The position numbers were made by a program, and so were the translations under genes. A stretch of DNA of 64,000 nt from Sipunculus nudus. Lineage: Eukaryota; Annelida; Sipuncula; Golfingiida; Sipunculidae. Shown here piece after piece: positions 25,757 to 38,725 of the stretch; positions within the stretch are counted from its first letter, which is position 1, and every line of letters starts with the position of its first letter. Location of the stretch: positions 19,751,456-19,815,455 of the forward strand of contig CM049318.1 in NCBI GenBank assembly GCA_026874595.1, given 5' to 3'. Below the pieces are notes generated by a model, which was not told where the DNA came from, did not search any database, and was given only the letters and a program-made list of their open reading frames with translations.

Positions 25757-28073
25757 TATTTATATATATATATATATATATATCTTTCTTTTGCTCTCTC
25801 TCTCCCTCTCTTTCTCTCTCTCTCTCTTCCTCTGTAGGTACATTAGCAGCTTCACACAAGTCATTACGAGTTAAAAACAAATGATACTCGTGAAAATTCG
25901 TGTTAAGAAAAGTATATACATGTATATGTACTATGAAATATAAATGTATAGTTCTACATCAGCATTGAAAGCAGGAAAGAAAAACCAAATAAGATTGGAA
26001 CGAAAACCCATTAATACAATTGTCCTGCTTTTTGGGTAACTGAGTTGGTAAGACATAAACCGATCACGTGAATATTTTATTTGCATACGCTACTTCATCA
26101 TCAACAACACTATAGCTTTTTACGTAGTCTTATTCCCGCTGATCGATTATGTTTATGCCTGCGCTAGAGACAGATGGGCATCATTGATTGTATGTCACTG
26201 AATATGTCCATCTGTAGACAGACTGGATCAAAACATATGCAAAGATTTACGTGTTATGGTTATATCCAGGATTCCTGTTCTTTTCTCTGATAAACGTTTA
26301 TGCAAATCGCATTCATTCAGAAATGTATTGACAAAATCTAAAATAGCGTATGTTTTTCTGATATGATTTCTCATATTAAGACAGGGTATTTATATTGATA
26401 TTTCCTATAATCTCTGTGTCCTATATGAAAAGTAACGTCTAGTTCATGTGTCTGATGAAATTTGATGTACAGGGAACTATCATCAATTGTCAAAATATTT
26501 TAATAAGCCAACCTACTTAATTATCAGTATCCGGTGAGTATTATTTTCATTTAAAACACTCAGAAAAAAACAAAGGTAGTTCAGAAGATAATATTTAAAT
26601 CAGAAATATAAAATCGTCTCTTTTGTTTATTTTTAAGAAAACATACCTGTAAGAATAACCATTATGAAATACAGTTTCATAATTATACCCACCTTTAATA
26701 TTACCATAAAAAGTATCATACTAATTTATCAAATATATATCATCTTGAATTTTCCCTTTGAGGTCTATGCAAATTTGCTTATGTGATAATTTTATCAAAA
26801 ATATACATACACCTTTTGGAAAACGGCCATGTTTCTTTTGTGTAATGAGAGGTTTTCAACCAAATGAATGGATGCGATGTTTTGTTCATTCAATGTGTAG
26901 GAAAACTTTAATGCTAATGTATTCCTGAGAGAGAGAGAGAGAGTGAGAGAGAGAGAATCTATACTGAAATGATGTAACTAACAAGTATTAGTTTTTAATT
27001 ACCTCCGTTTCACATTCATCTGGCATGTCCCACAAGCATGTCTCAATGTCACACAGCCCCAAGGACAATGGCTTCTGGTACATCTCCCGGGCGCCATAAT
27101 TTCCGATACACCATTCCCCCATGTCACATGACTCGGTGAGTCTGTTTAACACGTGACCCACGAAAACGTCGTCCAGAAGGGACTCGATGGTGGCGTTTAC
27201 TCCAACAGCCTTGGTGTTGGAATTCGACAAATTACAGTGCTCTCGGAGAAGGTAAGGCTTCTTCTGACAAGGGGTACGAGTATCTAAAGTTGTCGAGTGC
27301 GGTATAGTTTTGGTCACGGTTTCCTGTGTGCTAATTTCATTTCCGGTCCCGTCCTTTCCTTCAGCAGACGACTCATTTTTGGCGGGCTTATGTTCGTTTT
27401 CTTCACTGCCCTCATTGACCTTCGCATCATTATCTGGAGTAGCAGTATTAGGTTGAGTAGCTTGAGTACTTATGATATTTGTATTGACAATGCTTGCAGT
27501 AGTTGACGGCGCCACTGTGCTAGCCTCGGTTTGGCTTTGCGTATCCTTTGTTTCAGAATCATCTTGGCTCTCTGTATCATCTTGCTTACCCTCATTACCC
27601 TCCGTTTTATCTTGGTTACCGCTACTCTTCTCCGTTGTATGAATACCCGCTGTCGTCAGTAAAGTCGGACCTGTACTACCTTTATTATCGCTCACGGGGT
27701 TTGGGTTTACCGTTGTGGAAGACGGGGCATTGGATGTTGTGGCTTTACTAGCTTCATTCGCATTATCATCAGTACTTGGGTCTGACGGTTGAGTGCTTCT
27801 TGCGTTAGGTCCAGTACTTGTGGGCGGAGCCGGAGGAGTCTGACTAGCATCTTTGGTTTGAGATGCCTGCGTAACATCCTCGTCCCTGCTGTCCCTGTCG
27901 GTTTGGGAGTCCATTCCTTTCAGCATGAACCGGAAGCCGGCCCAGCCTCCTAGCGACACACTCTGGTCACCGGGATCAGCTAGATCCATTAATGTATATG
28001 TGGCAAACAATCCAATTGCTACGAATGTCGTTAAAAGTACAAGTCCGCGGCACAACAACTTACAGTTAGCCAT
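22889..28073 (-). CDS. Mucin-like Cys-rich transmembrane protein with ITIM-like tail (unknown family)
   Basis: Six exons on the minus strand: 28073-27003, 25478-25338, 24600-24547, 24165-24104, 23525-23429 and 23098-22889. Phases agree throughout and the product is 544 aa. The start ATG sits in a good ACCATGG context. Order of parts: hydrophobic segment ~11-31 (long signal peptide or signal anchor), Ser/Thr/Pro-rich mucin-like stalk ~54-266, and a Cys-rich ectodomain ~269-475 with N-glycosylation sequons (NLS, NAT, NAS, NCT, NTT, NDT). A transmembrane helix follows at ~491-513 (VLTGLSCSLLVTLAGIATVV), then a stop-transfer MRR and a 30-residue tail. The tail contains VQYAEV, which fits the ITIM consensus (V/I/L/S-x-Y-x-x-V/I/L), and ends acidic. 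I do not recognise the Cys pattern. Function as a surface receptor or glycocalyx protein is inference. Confidence 0.8.
23580..23640. repeat. (AAC)n/(AAT)n microsatellite
   Basis: Trinucleotide tract AACAACAAC... passing into AATAATAAT..., in an intron of the mucin-like gene. Confidence 0.85.
24905..24970. repeat. Two-copy 33-bp tandem duplication
   Basis: TTCCTTATGCTGAGTATCAC-TAGTTCGTCATT occurs twice back to back with one base difference, in an intron of the mucin-like gene. Confidence 0.9.
25708..25832. repeat. Compound (AT)n-(CT)n microsatellite
   Basis: About 75 bp of AT, with one interruption, then ~35 bp of CT-rich sequence, in the first intron of the mucin-like gene. Confidence 0.9.
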
Positions 28074-29335
28074 GGTGTTACTGTATAAATTCCGTAAAAT
28101 TCACATTAAACTTGGAGAATCTATCTTGAACTTCCCTTAGTTTAGCTTATTGGGAAGATGTACTGCCCGTAGATTAGGGCACGTTGCATACAGCATCTGA
28201 ATTAGAGTAAAGGCCACACGTGTTCACACTAAAGCTTATGCGCGCATTGATTTTAAGCGGATACATCTTCAATAGTTCATTAAAGCACACCTGGTGCATC
28301 ATCTTTAAAGCAGCCGCTGATATATGTATTATCTGCCATCTGGTGGGCCATTGATAAACCAAATTATATTTATGAAAGACCAAAAATCCGACACTGATCC
28401 ATGTATATGTGTATTTTTTTTTTAAATCTCATAAATCGCATTATCATTATTATGAAAAATCTTAACCTGTCATGAGAGTTTTTTTCCCCTGTCCTACTTG
28501 GCTGACTAATATAGCGATTAGTAATCCTGTGTTTTCATCGATCGCCCAAAAAATGGTACAATCTACTATTTGCTTACAAGATAACTAATTTTGGTAATTA
28601 AGGCAAATTAATAGCCTAATTTCCCTTAGATCAAGTTTAGCTCATCTGTGTTCAAAATTTATAGAGTAAAACCATATGCGCAGACATCTCAGACACTTGG
28701 TAACACCCCCCCCCCCCCCAGTAAGGGAGGAACTCAGAGGTATTATATTTCCACCTGATATTTATTTTGTACCTTTATTTTCTACCGACATTCATTTTCC
28801 GGATTTTAAAGTAAGGGACCGAAACTTACCTCTATTAAATGCTTCGCTTCTCTGTTTTTGAAAGGAAAATAGGATTAACGATGATAAAAAAATGATGTGA
28901 TGAGAAAACGTTTCTGAATGCCAATATTAGCATATTAGTGGAACGTTGATAATGATGTACCCAACGTACATATAAACGTACTAGCAGTATTTTTCTTTTT
29001 AAAAAAATGTCTGACTTCGCATATCCGTAACCTCAATTTTACGAAAAAATTTTGTTTGTCCCCCAAACCATTCGGATATTCCAGGTTCTACTGTATATAG
29101 ATAACCTTATTAACCGATATCTATATCTTTCTAGCCATACAAATTACTGGTGACTATATAGTGGATAACCGGGGACGGGGTTGGAAACCGGATAAAGAGA
29201 TGGAAAGGCTACCCCTGCAATCGCTTAGCCATTTCATAAATCCAATTATCTTTAATTATTGGTCGAGTCAGTTTCTGAAATATTGCATATAATCAACGCA
29301 AATATTTGTCCATTTTCTAAACCTTCTGTTTTATA

Positions 29336-29397
<62 letters not shown>

Positions 29398-29683
29398 GAA
29401 CGTAGTTTTCACATACCAAGAAACGTAGAAAAAACTTATTTGTTTGTGTGACGTAAAGGCTTTAAAATCGATGAGAGGTATATCGAATGTCAGAAAAACA
29501 ATAAAATGTTACATATTCAAAACATGTACACAGCACAGTAGAAGGCGCAGTTAGATAAGAAATTGTTCGTGCTGCATATACTTAATGTTATATGCATAAG
29601 TAGACGTGATGTACACTCTTTATACAAAGGACAAGCGCATGACGTGAATATTAATGTGGGCATGTTCTGCATATACTTAATAT
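28074..29683. other. Divergent intergenic region
   Basis: Separates the starts of the mucin-like gene (-) and the galactosyltransferase gene (+), so it must hold both promoters. I see no confident core motif. It contains a C-run (28704-28718), a pogo/Tc1-like inverted end near 29060-29093 (reverse strand CAGTAGAACCTGGAATATCC next to TA), and (AT)n at 29337-29390. Confidence 0.5.
29337..29390. repeat. (AT)n microsatellite
   Basis: About 50 bp of AT dinucleotides roughly 300 bp upstream of the galactosyltransferase start codon. Confidence 0.95.
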
Positions 29684-30188
29684 ATGTTGCGTATAGTGTA
29701 TTTCAGCAATTCTGGCATGAATATCGTCTCTTTAGGATATAAAATTCTGATTCCCACATGTCTATTCTTAAGTTTGTATGTCCTGTACGTGCTACAGGCT
29801 AAAAATGTACGATCTGTTAAAAACCAAAGGAATAACCATCGGTTGTGTGTCCTGGTTCCCCACAGAGGGCGTCTGGCAGAGTTACAGGAATTTCTGCCTC
29901 ACATGGAGAAGTTCCTGAATAATCAGAAAGTAGACCACCAGTTCTATATCATCAACCAAGCTGATAACTATAGGTAAGTAAATTACGTCATCAGTAGTTT
30001 AGTTCTTCAGTAGATCGGCCATAATCATAGGGGACTCTGATAATGTATACTTCGATGAGGAACTGTGTTAACAAAATAACTGTTTGCAGTGAAATACCAT
30101 ATGCACACAGCGCATCTTCGAGTCATATGTGTTTTTGCATATAATCGATGTTATATGCAAATATATACATAGTATATATATATATATA

Positions 30189-30233
<45 letters not shown>

Positions 30234-30411
30234 TCACTAAAAACGCGATATTACGACCACCAAGGGGATCTCGATAAAGTGGTCGCATTTTCGAGGTGAT
30301 CTTTTAAGCGAATGAGCAGATATAGAATCCGGACCGTGAACAAGTGGTCGGTATTTGGAGGTGGTCGCTAAACAGAGATGTTGCGTGAGGTTTAATATAT
30401 ATATAGGTGAG

Positions 30412-30460
<49 letters not shown>

Positions 30461-32648
30461 TCTCCTGATGATCGGGTCTTATCCCGTGAATCAGTCTGTA
30501 GTGAATTTACCGTGTTGTTTTTCTTCAGTGTTTTATATATATATATATATATATATATCATATTGGTATCTTCTGAATGGTACATATAGAAGGCGAAATT
30601 GTCCGATGAATACTTGGTTTCTCAAGTATTCACAAGGAATGGCCGATAAAAACACATTAGGAACACTTTCGCCAGAAGGATGTCTACCGATACAGTGTTA
30701 GACAGGGATATTGATATCATATATAATATTGACCAACCTTGGCGTGTCGTTTGGTCGGTTGTGAACAGAAGTTCGTTGATTGCGCTAATAAAGCGCAAAC
30801 TTGGTCATAAACAAATTTGCCGAAAATGACGAAATCTTTGTCAACATTTTTAACGACTGTTTAAAGCATTGTCTAGATGAAAAAGGTTGTGAAACAGATT
30901 TGAAGACATTCTGGATTTCCTTGCTCAGTTTATTTAAATTAAGTTTAAATTATTTAAATTAAGTTCAATGTTTAAGTTTATATATTTTAATTTATTACAA
31001 ATATATTTTATCAAGAAAGCCCACTTGCTTAATGTTGTTTTTCAGTAGGATCCTGTTACAATTGCATACACATTATTGAAATAGAAGTAGATCAAAGAAT
31101 ATATGAATAGGCAATGAGATGAATAAGAACTACAATGTGTATACTAAGACATAAATGAAATATTAAAATCCTACATGATTCTATAAACGGATTTCAGCGA
31201 AGTGTGATAAGTTAAAACAATCACATGTAAAACATATACACAGTCTACAATGTTAAAATATCGGATAAATATCCATATGCAAAAATATACATATAAACCA
31301 CAAGAGTTAAACAGTTTGTTTTTTTGTTTCTTTTTTTTAACCTAAATAATCATAAAGCGACTGCGTTTCAACCAGTTTGCCTCCACTCATTGCCGGAATG
31401 CTCTTATCCTTGTTTCGGGGCCACGTCTATAGATTTATGGACCCCGAAACTAAATTTTTTAATGACGAATTCCATAGCATTTCTTTGCTGGGTAGAATCA
31501 AAAATCGTTCTCGGTTCAGCTTGTTCGGATCAGTGATCCCTGTGTATCCATGAACCCTATGCACCAAAACGCATTTGGCACTATCTAAACGTACCATTCA
31601 TTCAACTGTGTGTAGAGCACCAAAACACCACCTATGCAAGTATATGTTAATATTCATGTGTTTGATAGTATGTAGTGATATCATTGTGGACTGCATCGAC
31701 CATTAAAGGTACATTTACATTTGTAATGATATTTGATATTAGTTCATTTTGGCTGAATACAAAATCTTCCGGCATACGGACTAAATATCTCCCATTCATC
31801 AGCTCTATATAGTGTAACGGTTCTGTGTGTGAGTAAACACGGACCACGTGTGTCTGTTTACCAAAACATGACTGCTCTGTCAGATGTCCAATTCTGCGCA
31901 TGCGTGACGACTCCCAAACAAGGAGAACATTCAAGAAAGAAACAATACAGAAAAAAAAACACCGGTCGAAAGCTTTAAAAAAATCTGTGTTTGTGAGGTT
32001 GTGCGACACGACCACCAGATGGCGTGCGTGCTATCTTTATATTTTGTGCAATTGATCGAACTGGGTGCAAGCTGATTTTCACTTGTGTACAGAAATAATG
32101 ATTTTAGAACGAAATATTGGTATATACCATACTATTGTAAGGAGAGAACATCGTATTTCATGTATATATAACATAGTTAGTATGTTAATAGGTTCCTGTA
32201 ATGTATCAACTGGTTTACTACTTATGCCACATTTGGTAAGAAATGGGGCCATTTAAAACGGAGGTCTGTTTTCGAATCCGACAGCGGCAGAGTTCGGGCT
32301 TTGCCGGACATTTCCCAAAATATTAAATCAAAGTGGTAATTTTTATTTAATTTATTTACTTGCCTGGGTTAACCTTGGTCCCATACTCCTGACGGGAGTA
32401 TGCCCTACTGATAAATCCTGTCGGGGGCGAATATAAAACTAGCTAAAAGTACGATTACAGTTACGGCAATATACACATAAATGGAGTAGGTTTCAATCTG
32501 TAAACTAAATCTATAAACCAGATTTTCAATCTGAATGTTCTTCCCGACCTTTGGCTACTGGGTGATACTAGGAAATATGTAATGTACCGCATGACCTTAA
32601 AATTAAGTCAAAAACAAATATATGGTGCAAAGGTATTATTAATATTGG

Positions 32649-32688
<40 letters not shown>

Positions 32689-32734
32689 ATATTTATATAT
32701 ATATAAATATTTATATATATATATATCCAGTGAA

Positions 32735-32766
<32 letters not shown>

Positions 32767-34710
32767 ATATATACCACCAGTGAAATATCGGGCTGCGGAC
32801 AACATTATGACTCGAACAACACGTGTTACGGACAGCCTTCGTGACGATCATACGTTTTCACAACTTTAAGATCCCCTTTTTGGAGGTAGTTGGCTTTTCA
32901 GGAAAGCGGACACTTTTTGTCCCACCCAGCAGTAAAAATCACCCCTGCTAACTGACACAAAAACAACAGGTCTGTATAATTAAGATCTGTAGATTGAAAG
33001 GTTTCGATCGGACCCGGCTATATTCCTGGTCTATATATTATATATGATCCGCACAGATCGGGTCATATACCACCAATACAAATGCTTTCTTTTTATGAGT
33101 GCAATTAAGAAAAATTATTTCCATTTTCGTTTTCTATCTTCAGCGACTGCTAGGTTATTGTGTGTGATGACTTAACTCATTATACCTTGTTTTTCTTTTG
33201 CCCCGGTTCGCGCTAGATGGTCAGTGCTGCTGAATTGTCAAACTGACGTTTCGTCAGCGTAATAGTCATACACGTGATGTTAATTTTTGACCCCTAACTT
33301 ATAAGTTCGTCAATAACAGTAATTGAGCCTATTATCGGCCAGTTACGGGAGAAGGCTACTTGGGGTCTTTTTTATCTATTCTGTATTCACCTCAGTCGTG
33401 TTCTGTTCCTGACCAAAGTTTCTTTACCATAACATTGTTCCCTGAAACACCGTTTATATAATATGCATATTCAATTGTATGTTGTATTGTGGTCTAACTG
33501 TTATTCTGTAACATATGTTTTCAGGTTTAATAGGGGAGCTCTATTGAATGTAGGATTCCTGGAATCCAACAAGACGTGTGACTACTTCGCTCTCCATGAC
33601 GTTGATCTGCTCCCCCTGAATCCCCGGCTCGACTATGGCTACCCTAGTACCGGGGCTTACCACGTGGCGCCGCCACATCTGCATCCCAAGTACAAGTGAG
33701 TCAACCAAAGAAGAAAACAAAATAAATAAAATGAAATATGTACACTTTGACCGGGAGAGGGAACATACAAAAATATTGTTGCCACCGCCAGCTTTGGTAT
33801 AAAGGCGGCGCAACCCAAGCCAACGGGATAAAGAAAGACAACCAATGTGGTACAATTGATGTTTATTAATTGGGGTTTAATTTGCGAGGACAGGATGTGC
33901 GGTCAAGTGAGAGCGAGACTGGTCACGTGACTGATCACGTGTCTGCGCATACGTGTCAGGTGATATAGGCCGGGAACTGGTGGGTTTTAAATTAGTTGGC
34001 CAGCTGCAGCAAGGCGGATTTAAAAAAATTATTGCTAGGGATATCCAGCTAGCTCTTTTATGTGTGAAATGATAATTGTGGAAAGTAACTTGTTAAACAT
34101 ATTGCTAGCTGGAGGAAATAAATCTCTATCGCCCAAACACGGACTTGTTTATTCACTTGTTTACTGGTGTGCATGAAGGTACTATCTCCATGCCTGAGCG
34201 AATTAAATTTAACAATGAAAGATGACTGTCAAGAAATAATAATGATGATAATATCAAAAAATTTTCCTCTGTATGAATATAAAACTTTGTCAAACGGTGA
34301 AACTAGGCTGTCTTTCCAATAACATAATACATACTGCGCGATGCCTTGGTGATAACGTGGCCTCACAAACGGGAGTGCATCGCTCATATTGGTCGAAACA
34401 TTTTTTAATTGTACGTCATAGCCCAGACCCCTGTTTACCATGGCGCCAATACATACACAAGTTATATATTATCTTGCAGATATAAGACTTTTCTTGGCGG
34501 CATTCTACTTGTATCGGCGTCAATTTACATGGAGGTATGTAACATTACACATTCAGAATAAAGAGGATAATTTTCGGTATTGAAACTCATCAGACATTTT
34601 TCTCTGCTATATTTGTATCTTTTGTAAATTTCAGGTCCTTTTTTTTGTAGTTTTGATGTATAGATATGCCGTGAAGCAATGATGTTTACATAAATACTCT
34701 CTCTCTCTCT

Positions 34711-34797
<87 letters not shown>

Positions 34798-35889
34798 TTG
34801 TGTGTGTGTGTGTGTTTATTCCTCTGTATATACAGATAAACGGCTCGGCCACGACGTTTTGGGGATGGGGAGGAGAAGATGACGTCATATATCAACGCAT
34901 CACCGAAAAACATTTCACGGTTAGCAAGTTATATTTAATTCAATAACACATACACATCCAACATTTTAGACTGGTACCTGATACTATTATGGCCCTTTTC
35001 GACCGACAAACTTATAAATATATAATAATCAGAACAACAACAGCAACAATACAATTCTTATAGTTATTATTATCATTATTAATATAATTATTATTTTAAA
35101 ATCAGTTTCTCATAAAGGTGCTGCAAGGATTCCGACATCCTGTTAGACTCTCAGTGTTTATTCTTTAAAAAGAAATTAAAGCTCACTTGAATGCTTTTAT
35201 TTCACCTTATTATGCAAAAGTGATAAAAAAATGATAATATTTTGAGTCAGTGAATATTCAGGCAATTCTGAATCCTCAAGGAGTGTCATTTTCCCTGCAT
35301 TCAATGATTGTACTGCTTGTATTATTTTTAGCTAATATATCTTGTAAACCTGGTACAGTGTTAATCCTTCTGATTTCATATATAAGTTTGAAATTTCATA
35401 AATTTTAAATGATTTTAACACATTTTAAGCACCCAACAACAGGGGACCAATACTAAAGCACATGACAACATCTAAAAAATGATTTTCCAATAGTTTTCTT
35501 TTTTATTTTGAATAATGACATTTAAACTTTATATATTAGATAAAAATCTTAAACTTCAGTTTTATCGTAGATAGAAACGTGATAGAGTCATGATCAAATG
35601 ATAGAGGTTTCTTAGTTCTTCATTTATTTTTTTCAGATTGAACGCCCAGGGGATATCGGCACGGGACACGAAGATAGTTTCGTACACCTACATGTAAAAT
35701 TTCCGCACCCTAGAGATCCGATTACTACAAACCTGAATGAGAGAGCGGTTTGTATGTTTTTTCTGTCTTAGCTGGACCACACAAAAAATAAGGGATAAGT
35801 TTAATATTAAATATTACATAGTGCTCTAAAACAGGGGCGTCAGGTACTACAGACTTCTTATCATAAAGATAGCACCGCCCGACCCAACA

Positions 35890-35932
<43 letters not shown>

Positions 35933-38337
35933 GTGAAAAATATTATCGATTGATTATGGACCTTGTTTCTTGTGACGAAGTGATGGGGACACATCCATAA
36001 GACAAAGACAGTAGCCCCCCTCCTTATGACAAACTGTACAAATTCCACTCCCAAAATACCAAACAGTGTCAAACTGTGAAACATTTTACAAGAATTTTAT
36101 ACGAAAATAAAATTGCCTTAAAGTTCAGCCCTATAAAAGTGCTAACATTTCATGATAATTCAATGAGGCTACAGACGCATACAATATTCTGAATGTTCTA
36201 AATAGGATATACATACGAAACTTTAAACTGTTTGATCAAATAATCTCTACCTTTACCTATTATGTCTCGTATTCCCCTAAAGCTATATGTATCCATGTGC
36301 GCGTATATGCGTGAAAATCGTCCATATGATTTTGTTACTGTGGTGTTTTTTCACGTGTCCGTCAGCGTGTGTGCGTTTATGCGTGAAAATCGCAACAGGA
36401 TCGATTTTCACGCATAGGGTCTGCATGACAATTGGGGTAAAATGACACCACATCACCATCTATTTGTGGAAAGCTTGCTAGATCCACTGTAAAAATATAT
36501 ACGCCTGCCAATTCACGCATATACGTATATACGCGTATACACGTACATTGATCACTTTTACAAGTGAGGGGGAATAAAGATATTTTTATGTAATCCTACC
36601 ACCAACAAAGTGAAGGGGCATCTGCCTGTTAAGACGGGTTCAGATACAAACCGGTAGCCTAACGAACACCAGTATTTTAACTTCAAGGTAATTATCGTAA
36701 AGGATATCGGAATATACCAATAAGCTTGAAATCATTCTTTTAAAATGTTAACTATTTTTACCTCAGGTTAAAGTCACTTCTTCCAATTCGTGAAAAACGC
36801 CGTATAACTAATGCCCTGCTTATGGATATTTACAGTGCTTTCCTAGCTGAAGGATGTTATGGCACTCTAACAGCCGGTACGCTGGACGTAGACTCTCTAA
36901 TGTCAGAGGACCGAAATGGCGCTAATGGACTTGTGGCATGGTTTCATATTATATGCCACGCTTCCGTCAGATGTCGTTCCTATTCAATACGAACCGCTTC
37001 CAGTTCGGAATTGTGGAGATTTACGTGACCGCTTGTCCAAACTTTCAAACTTTAAAATAAAAAATTGTTACATTTCCAGTAAACAACTGTTTTTTTTTAT
37101 TTCACATGCTTACTATATTAGACATATTGACGACTTAACTGACCGTGTCATTTCAACGACGGGCTTAGGATGTTTCCAAAGCGTTAATCCTGGTAACCCA
37201 ACAGGGTGTCGGATGCGACCACATCCATTTCCTCTTTTCGGTGAACACTTGATAATGAGTACCAAAACATCCCGATACGGACTACCTAATGGGGCATACT
37301 CCCCCCCCCCTTGACTTAAGGATAATTGAGTTAAATGACTCTCAGGCATACATACTTTAAAAAATGTATTTCCCGTTTCTCCACATTGGTTGTGTGTGCA
37401 AAGTTACATGACACCATCTTTTAGTTGTTCAGCGTTTGTGTTGGACTTCGTGTTTGATAATGATGCATCCTTTGTGTGCAGCACTGTTTCCTCATGTGGT
37501 TTATCTAGAGGTACGTAAAATAAATGTGAAAATATGCTTTTATGGACTCTTGCACGTGGGAGATTAATTTTAACCCCTACTCCTCCGGCGTAGTAATCAA
37601 CAAAAGGATATGCGCCGCAAAAGGCGACAAGTACGTCACATCAGGTATTTTTCTAGGTATTTTTGGGAAAATAACTTTATTCAGGTTTGTTTAAGTGAGC
37701 TATTAACCTATTTTCCAAGGTATTTATGGGATTTCTGGCTTACTCAATGTACATATAAATATATAATCCTGTAATTCCTGTTAAAATCCTATATGGTCTA
37801 TGCGACAGGTGTATGAGCTAGTATATATACAAGCTGATAGTAAACACAGTATTATTTACAAATGGAAAAAAAACTATGTAATATATAATGGTTGGTTGCA
37901 TGTGTGCTCAAGTTTAAAGGCCATTAGCTGCAAAACATCCTTTGCAAAACTCTGATTCGCCACTAGATGTCCTGGTTGAATGCGTTTGGATTATTTTGAT
38001 GGACCCCCCCACATGATATGAACAAAGATATAAACAAAACAAACAGCCTGTGCGCCATGAGATCGATGTTTTCTGGCATATTTCTTACAGAAAGGGGTTT
38101 AATCTTCAGTCAATGGACGTCAGATATCGGATTAGTCCCCTTCAACTAACCCTTTACTCTCTCTTTCAGGAACAGATACATGAAGCAAAGACGGGACTAA
38201 GGGACACTCAGTATGTCATAATGGTGAAATCGAACGTAACATTCTCTGGCGTAACAGCAACGGTTATCAGTGTCAGACTCATCTGTCCAGAGGACCTAAT
38301 GTCAAAATGTGTCCAGAATTGTTCTGCAATGGTTTAA
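29684..38337 (+). CDS. B4GALT7: Beta-1,4-galactosyltransferase 7-like (xylosylprotein galactosyltransferase)
   Basis: Six exons: 29684-29973, 33525-33695, 34480-34534, 34836-34919, 35637-35747 and 38170-38337 (TAA). They join in phase to 879 nt, 292 aa. It looks like a type II Golgi enzyme: a short tail, a transmembrane segment near 20-38 ([16 protein letters not shown]), then the catalytic domain. Family landmarks are [32 protein letters not shown], the metal-binding DVD in [25 protein letters not shown], and the acceptor/catalytic WGWGGEDD. A His-rich VHLH sits where the family keeps the Mn-binding His. B4GALT7 adds the first galactose of the proteoglycan linker to xylose. The region after VHLH is diverged: the usual DCDK-x-TPWC ending reads [15 protein letters not shown]. 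An alternative start Met is at 29717. AATAAA at 38720 may end the transcript. It could be a lineage paralogue rather than the orthologue. Confidence 0.88.
30168..30560. repeat. Cluster of three (AT)n microsatellites
   Basis: AT tracts at 30168-30232, 30415-30458 and 30535-30560 in intron 1 of the galactosyltransferase gene. Between them are GTGGTCG-type repeats (30260-30375), a motif that recurs at 52038-52075. Confidence 0.85.
31647..32015 (-). CDS. Hypothetical 122-aa ORF, antisense in B4GALT7-like intron 1
   Basis: An open frame of 122 codons, the longest in this intron apart from real exons. The N-terminal third has a hydrophobic stretch ([16 protein letters not shown]). The rest ([19 protein letters not shown]) has no motif I recognise. 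I see no splice or promoter support, so it may be chance or transposon debris. Confidence 0.15.
   Translation of the reverse strand: MVVSHNLTNTDFFKAFDRCFFFCIVSFLNVLLVWESSRMRRIGHLTEQSCFGKQTHVVRVYSHTEPLHYIELMNGRYLVRMPEDFVFSQNELISNIITNVNVPLMVDAVHNDITTYYQTHEY
32650..32766. repeat. Complex (AT)n microsatellite
   Basis: AT dinucleotides interrupted by ATTTAT and CCAGTGAAAT, ending in GTGTGTGT. A CCAGTGAAAT copy occurs both inside and just after the tract. Confidence 0.9.
34692..34816. repeat. Compound (CT)n-(AT)n-(GT)n microsatellite
   Basis: Three consecutive dinucleotide tracts ending ~20 bp before exon 4 (34836) of the galactosyltransferase gene. Length change here could affect the nearby acceptor. 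Confidence 0.95.
35890..35931. repeat. (TTA)n microsatellite
   Basis: About 14 ATT units in intron 5 of the galactosyltransferase gene. Confidence 0.9.
36280..36558. mobile_element. TA-flanked foldback element, TGCGCGTATA family
   Basis: Left end AAGCTATATGTATCCATGTG and right end (reverse strand) AAAGTGATCAATGTACGTG, with TA on both sides (36278-36279 and 36559-36560). Arms are made of CGTATATGCGTGAAAA variants. The interior (GTGAAAATCG, GGGTCTGCA, GCTAGATCCACTGT) is shared in inverse orientation with 2277-2390. It lies in intron 5 of the galactosyltransferase gene. Confidence 0.75.
37325..37375. repeat. ~50-bp dispersed direct repeat, copy 1
   Basis: Contains AAATGACTCTCAGGCATACA and then GTATTTC. 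A second copy lies at 38953-39003. The two copies flank the last exon of the galactosyltransferase gene in the same orientation, and both follow a CCC-rich tract. Confidence 0.7.
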
Positions 38338-38719
38338 GAACGTTATAATTTACTAACATTGTATCCGACTTATCCGGTTGTCATCCATTGTATTCTTGAC
38401 TCTATGGGTCTTCAGCTGAAACAGCGATGAAGTATTAAATCGAATCCTTGTATTTCACCGTCTTTGCCTATTCCATTTCATTACCTCCGCCAGGAGTGTA
38501 TGCTTTCATCCCCGTTTGTGTGTGTGTGTTTGTTCACAGCATAACTCACGCAAATTATGAACGGAATCTCGTGGACTTTTCAGGGTATTTCGGGAATAAA
38601 TCGATTAGATTTTCGTGTGGGTCTGGCTCATGACCCAGATTCATACTGGAAACATAATTCCTTATTTTTTTAAAACCTTACACTTATATTTTTATGTATT
38701 TGAAATGTTTCACAGAGAC

Positions 38720-38725
38720 AATAAA
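38720..38725 (+). promoter_or_regulatory. Candidate poly(A) signal, galactosyltransferase gene
   Basis: AATAAA 383 bp downstream of the stop codon. It is a motif match only. Confidence 0.4.
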
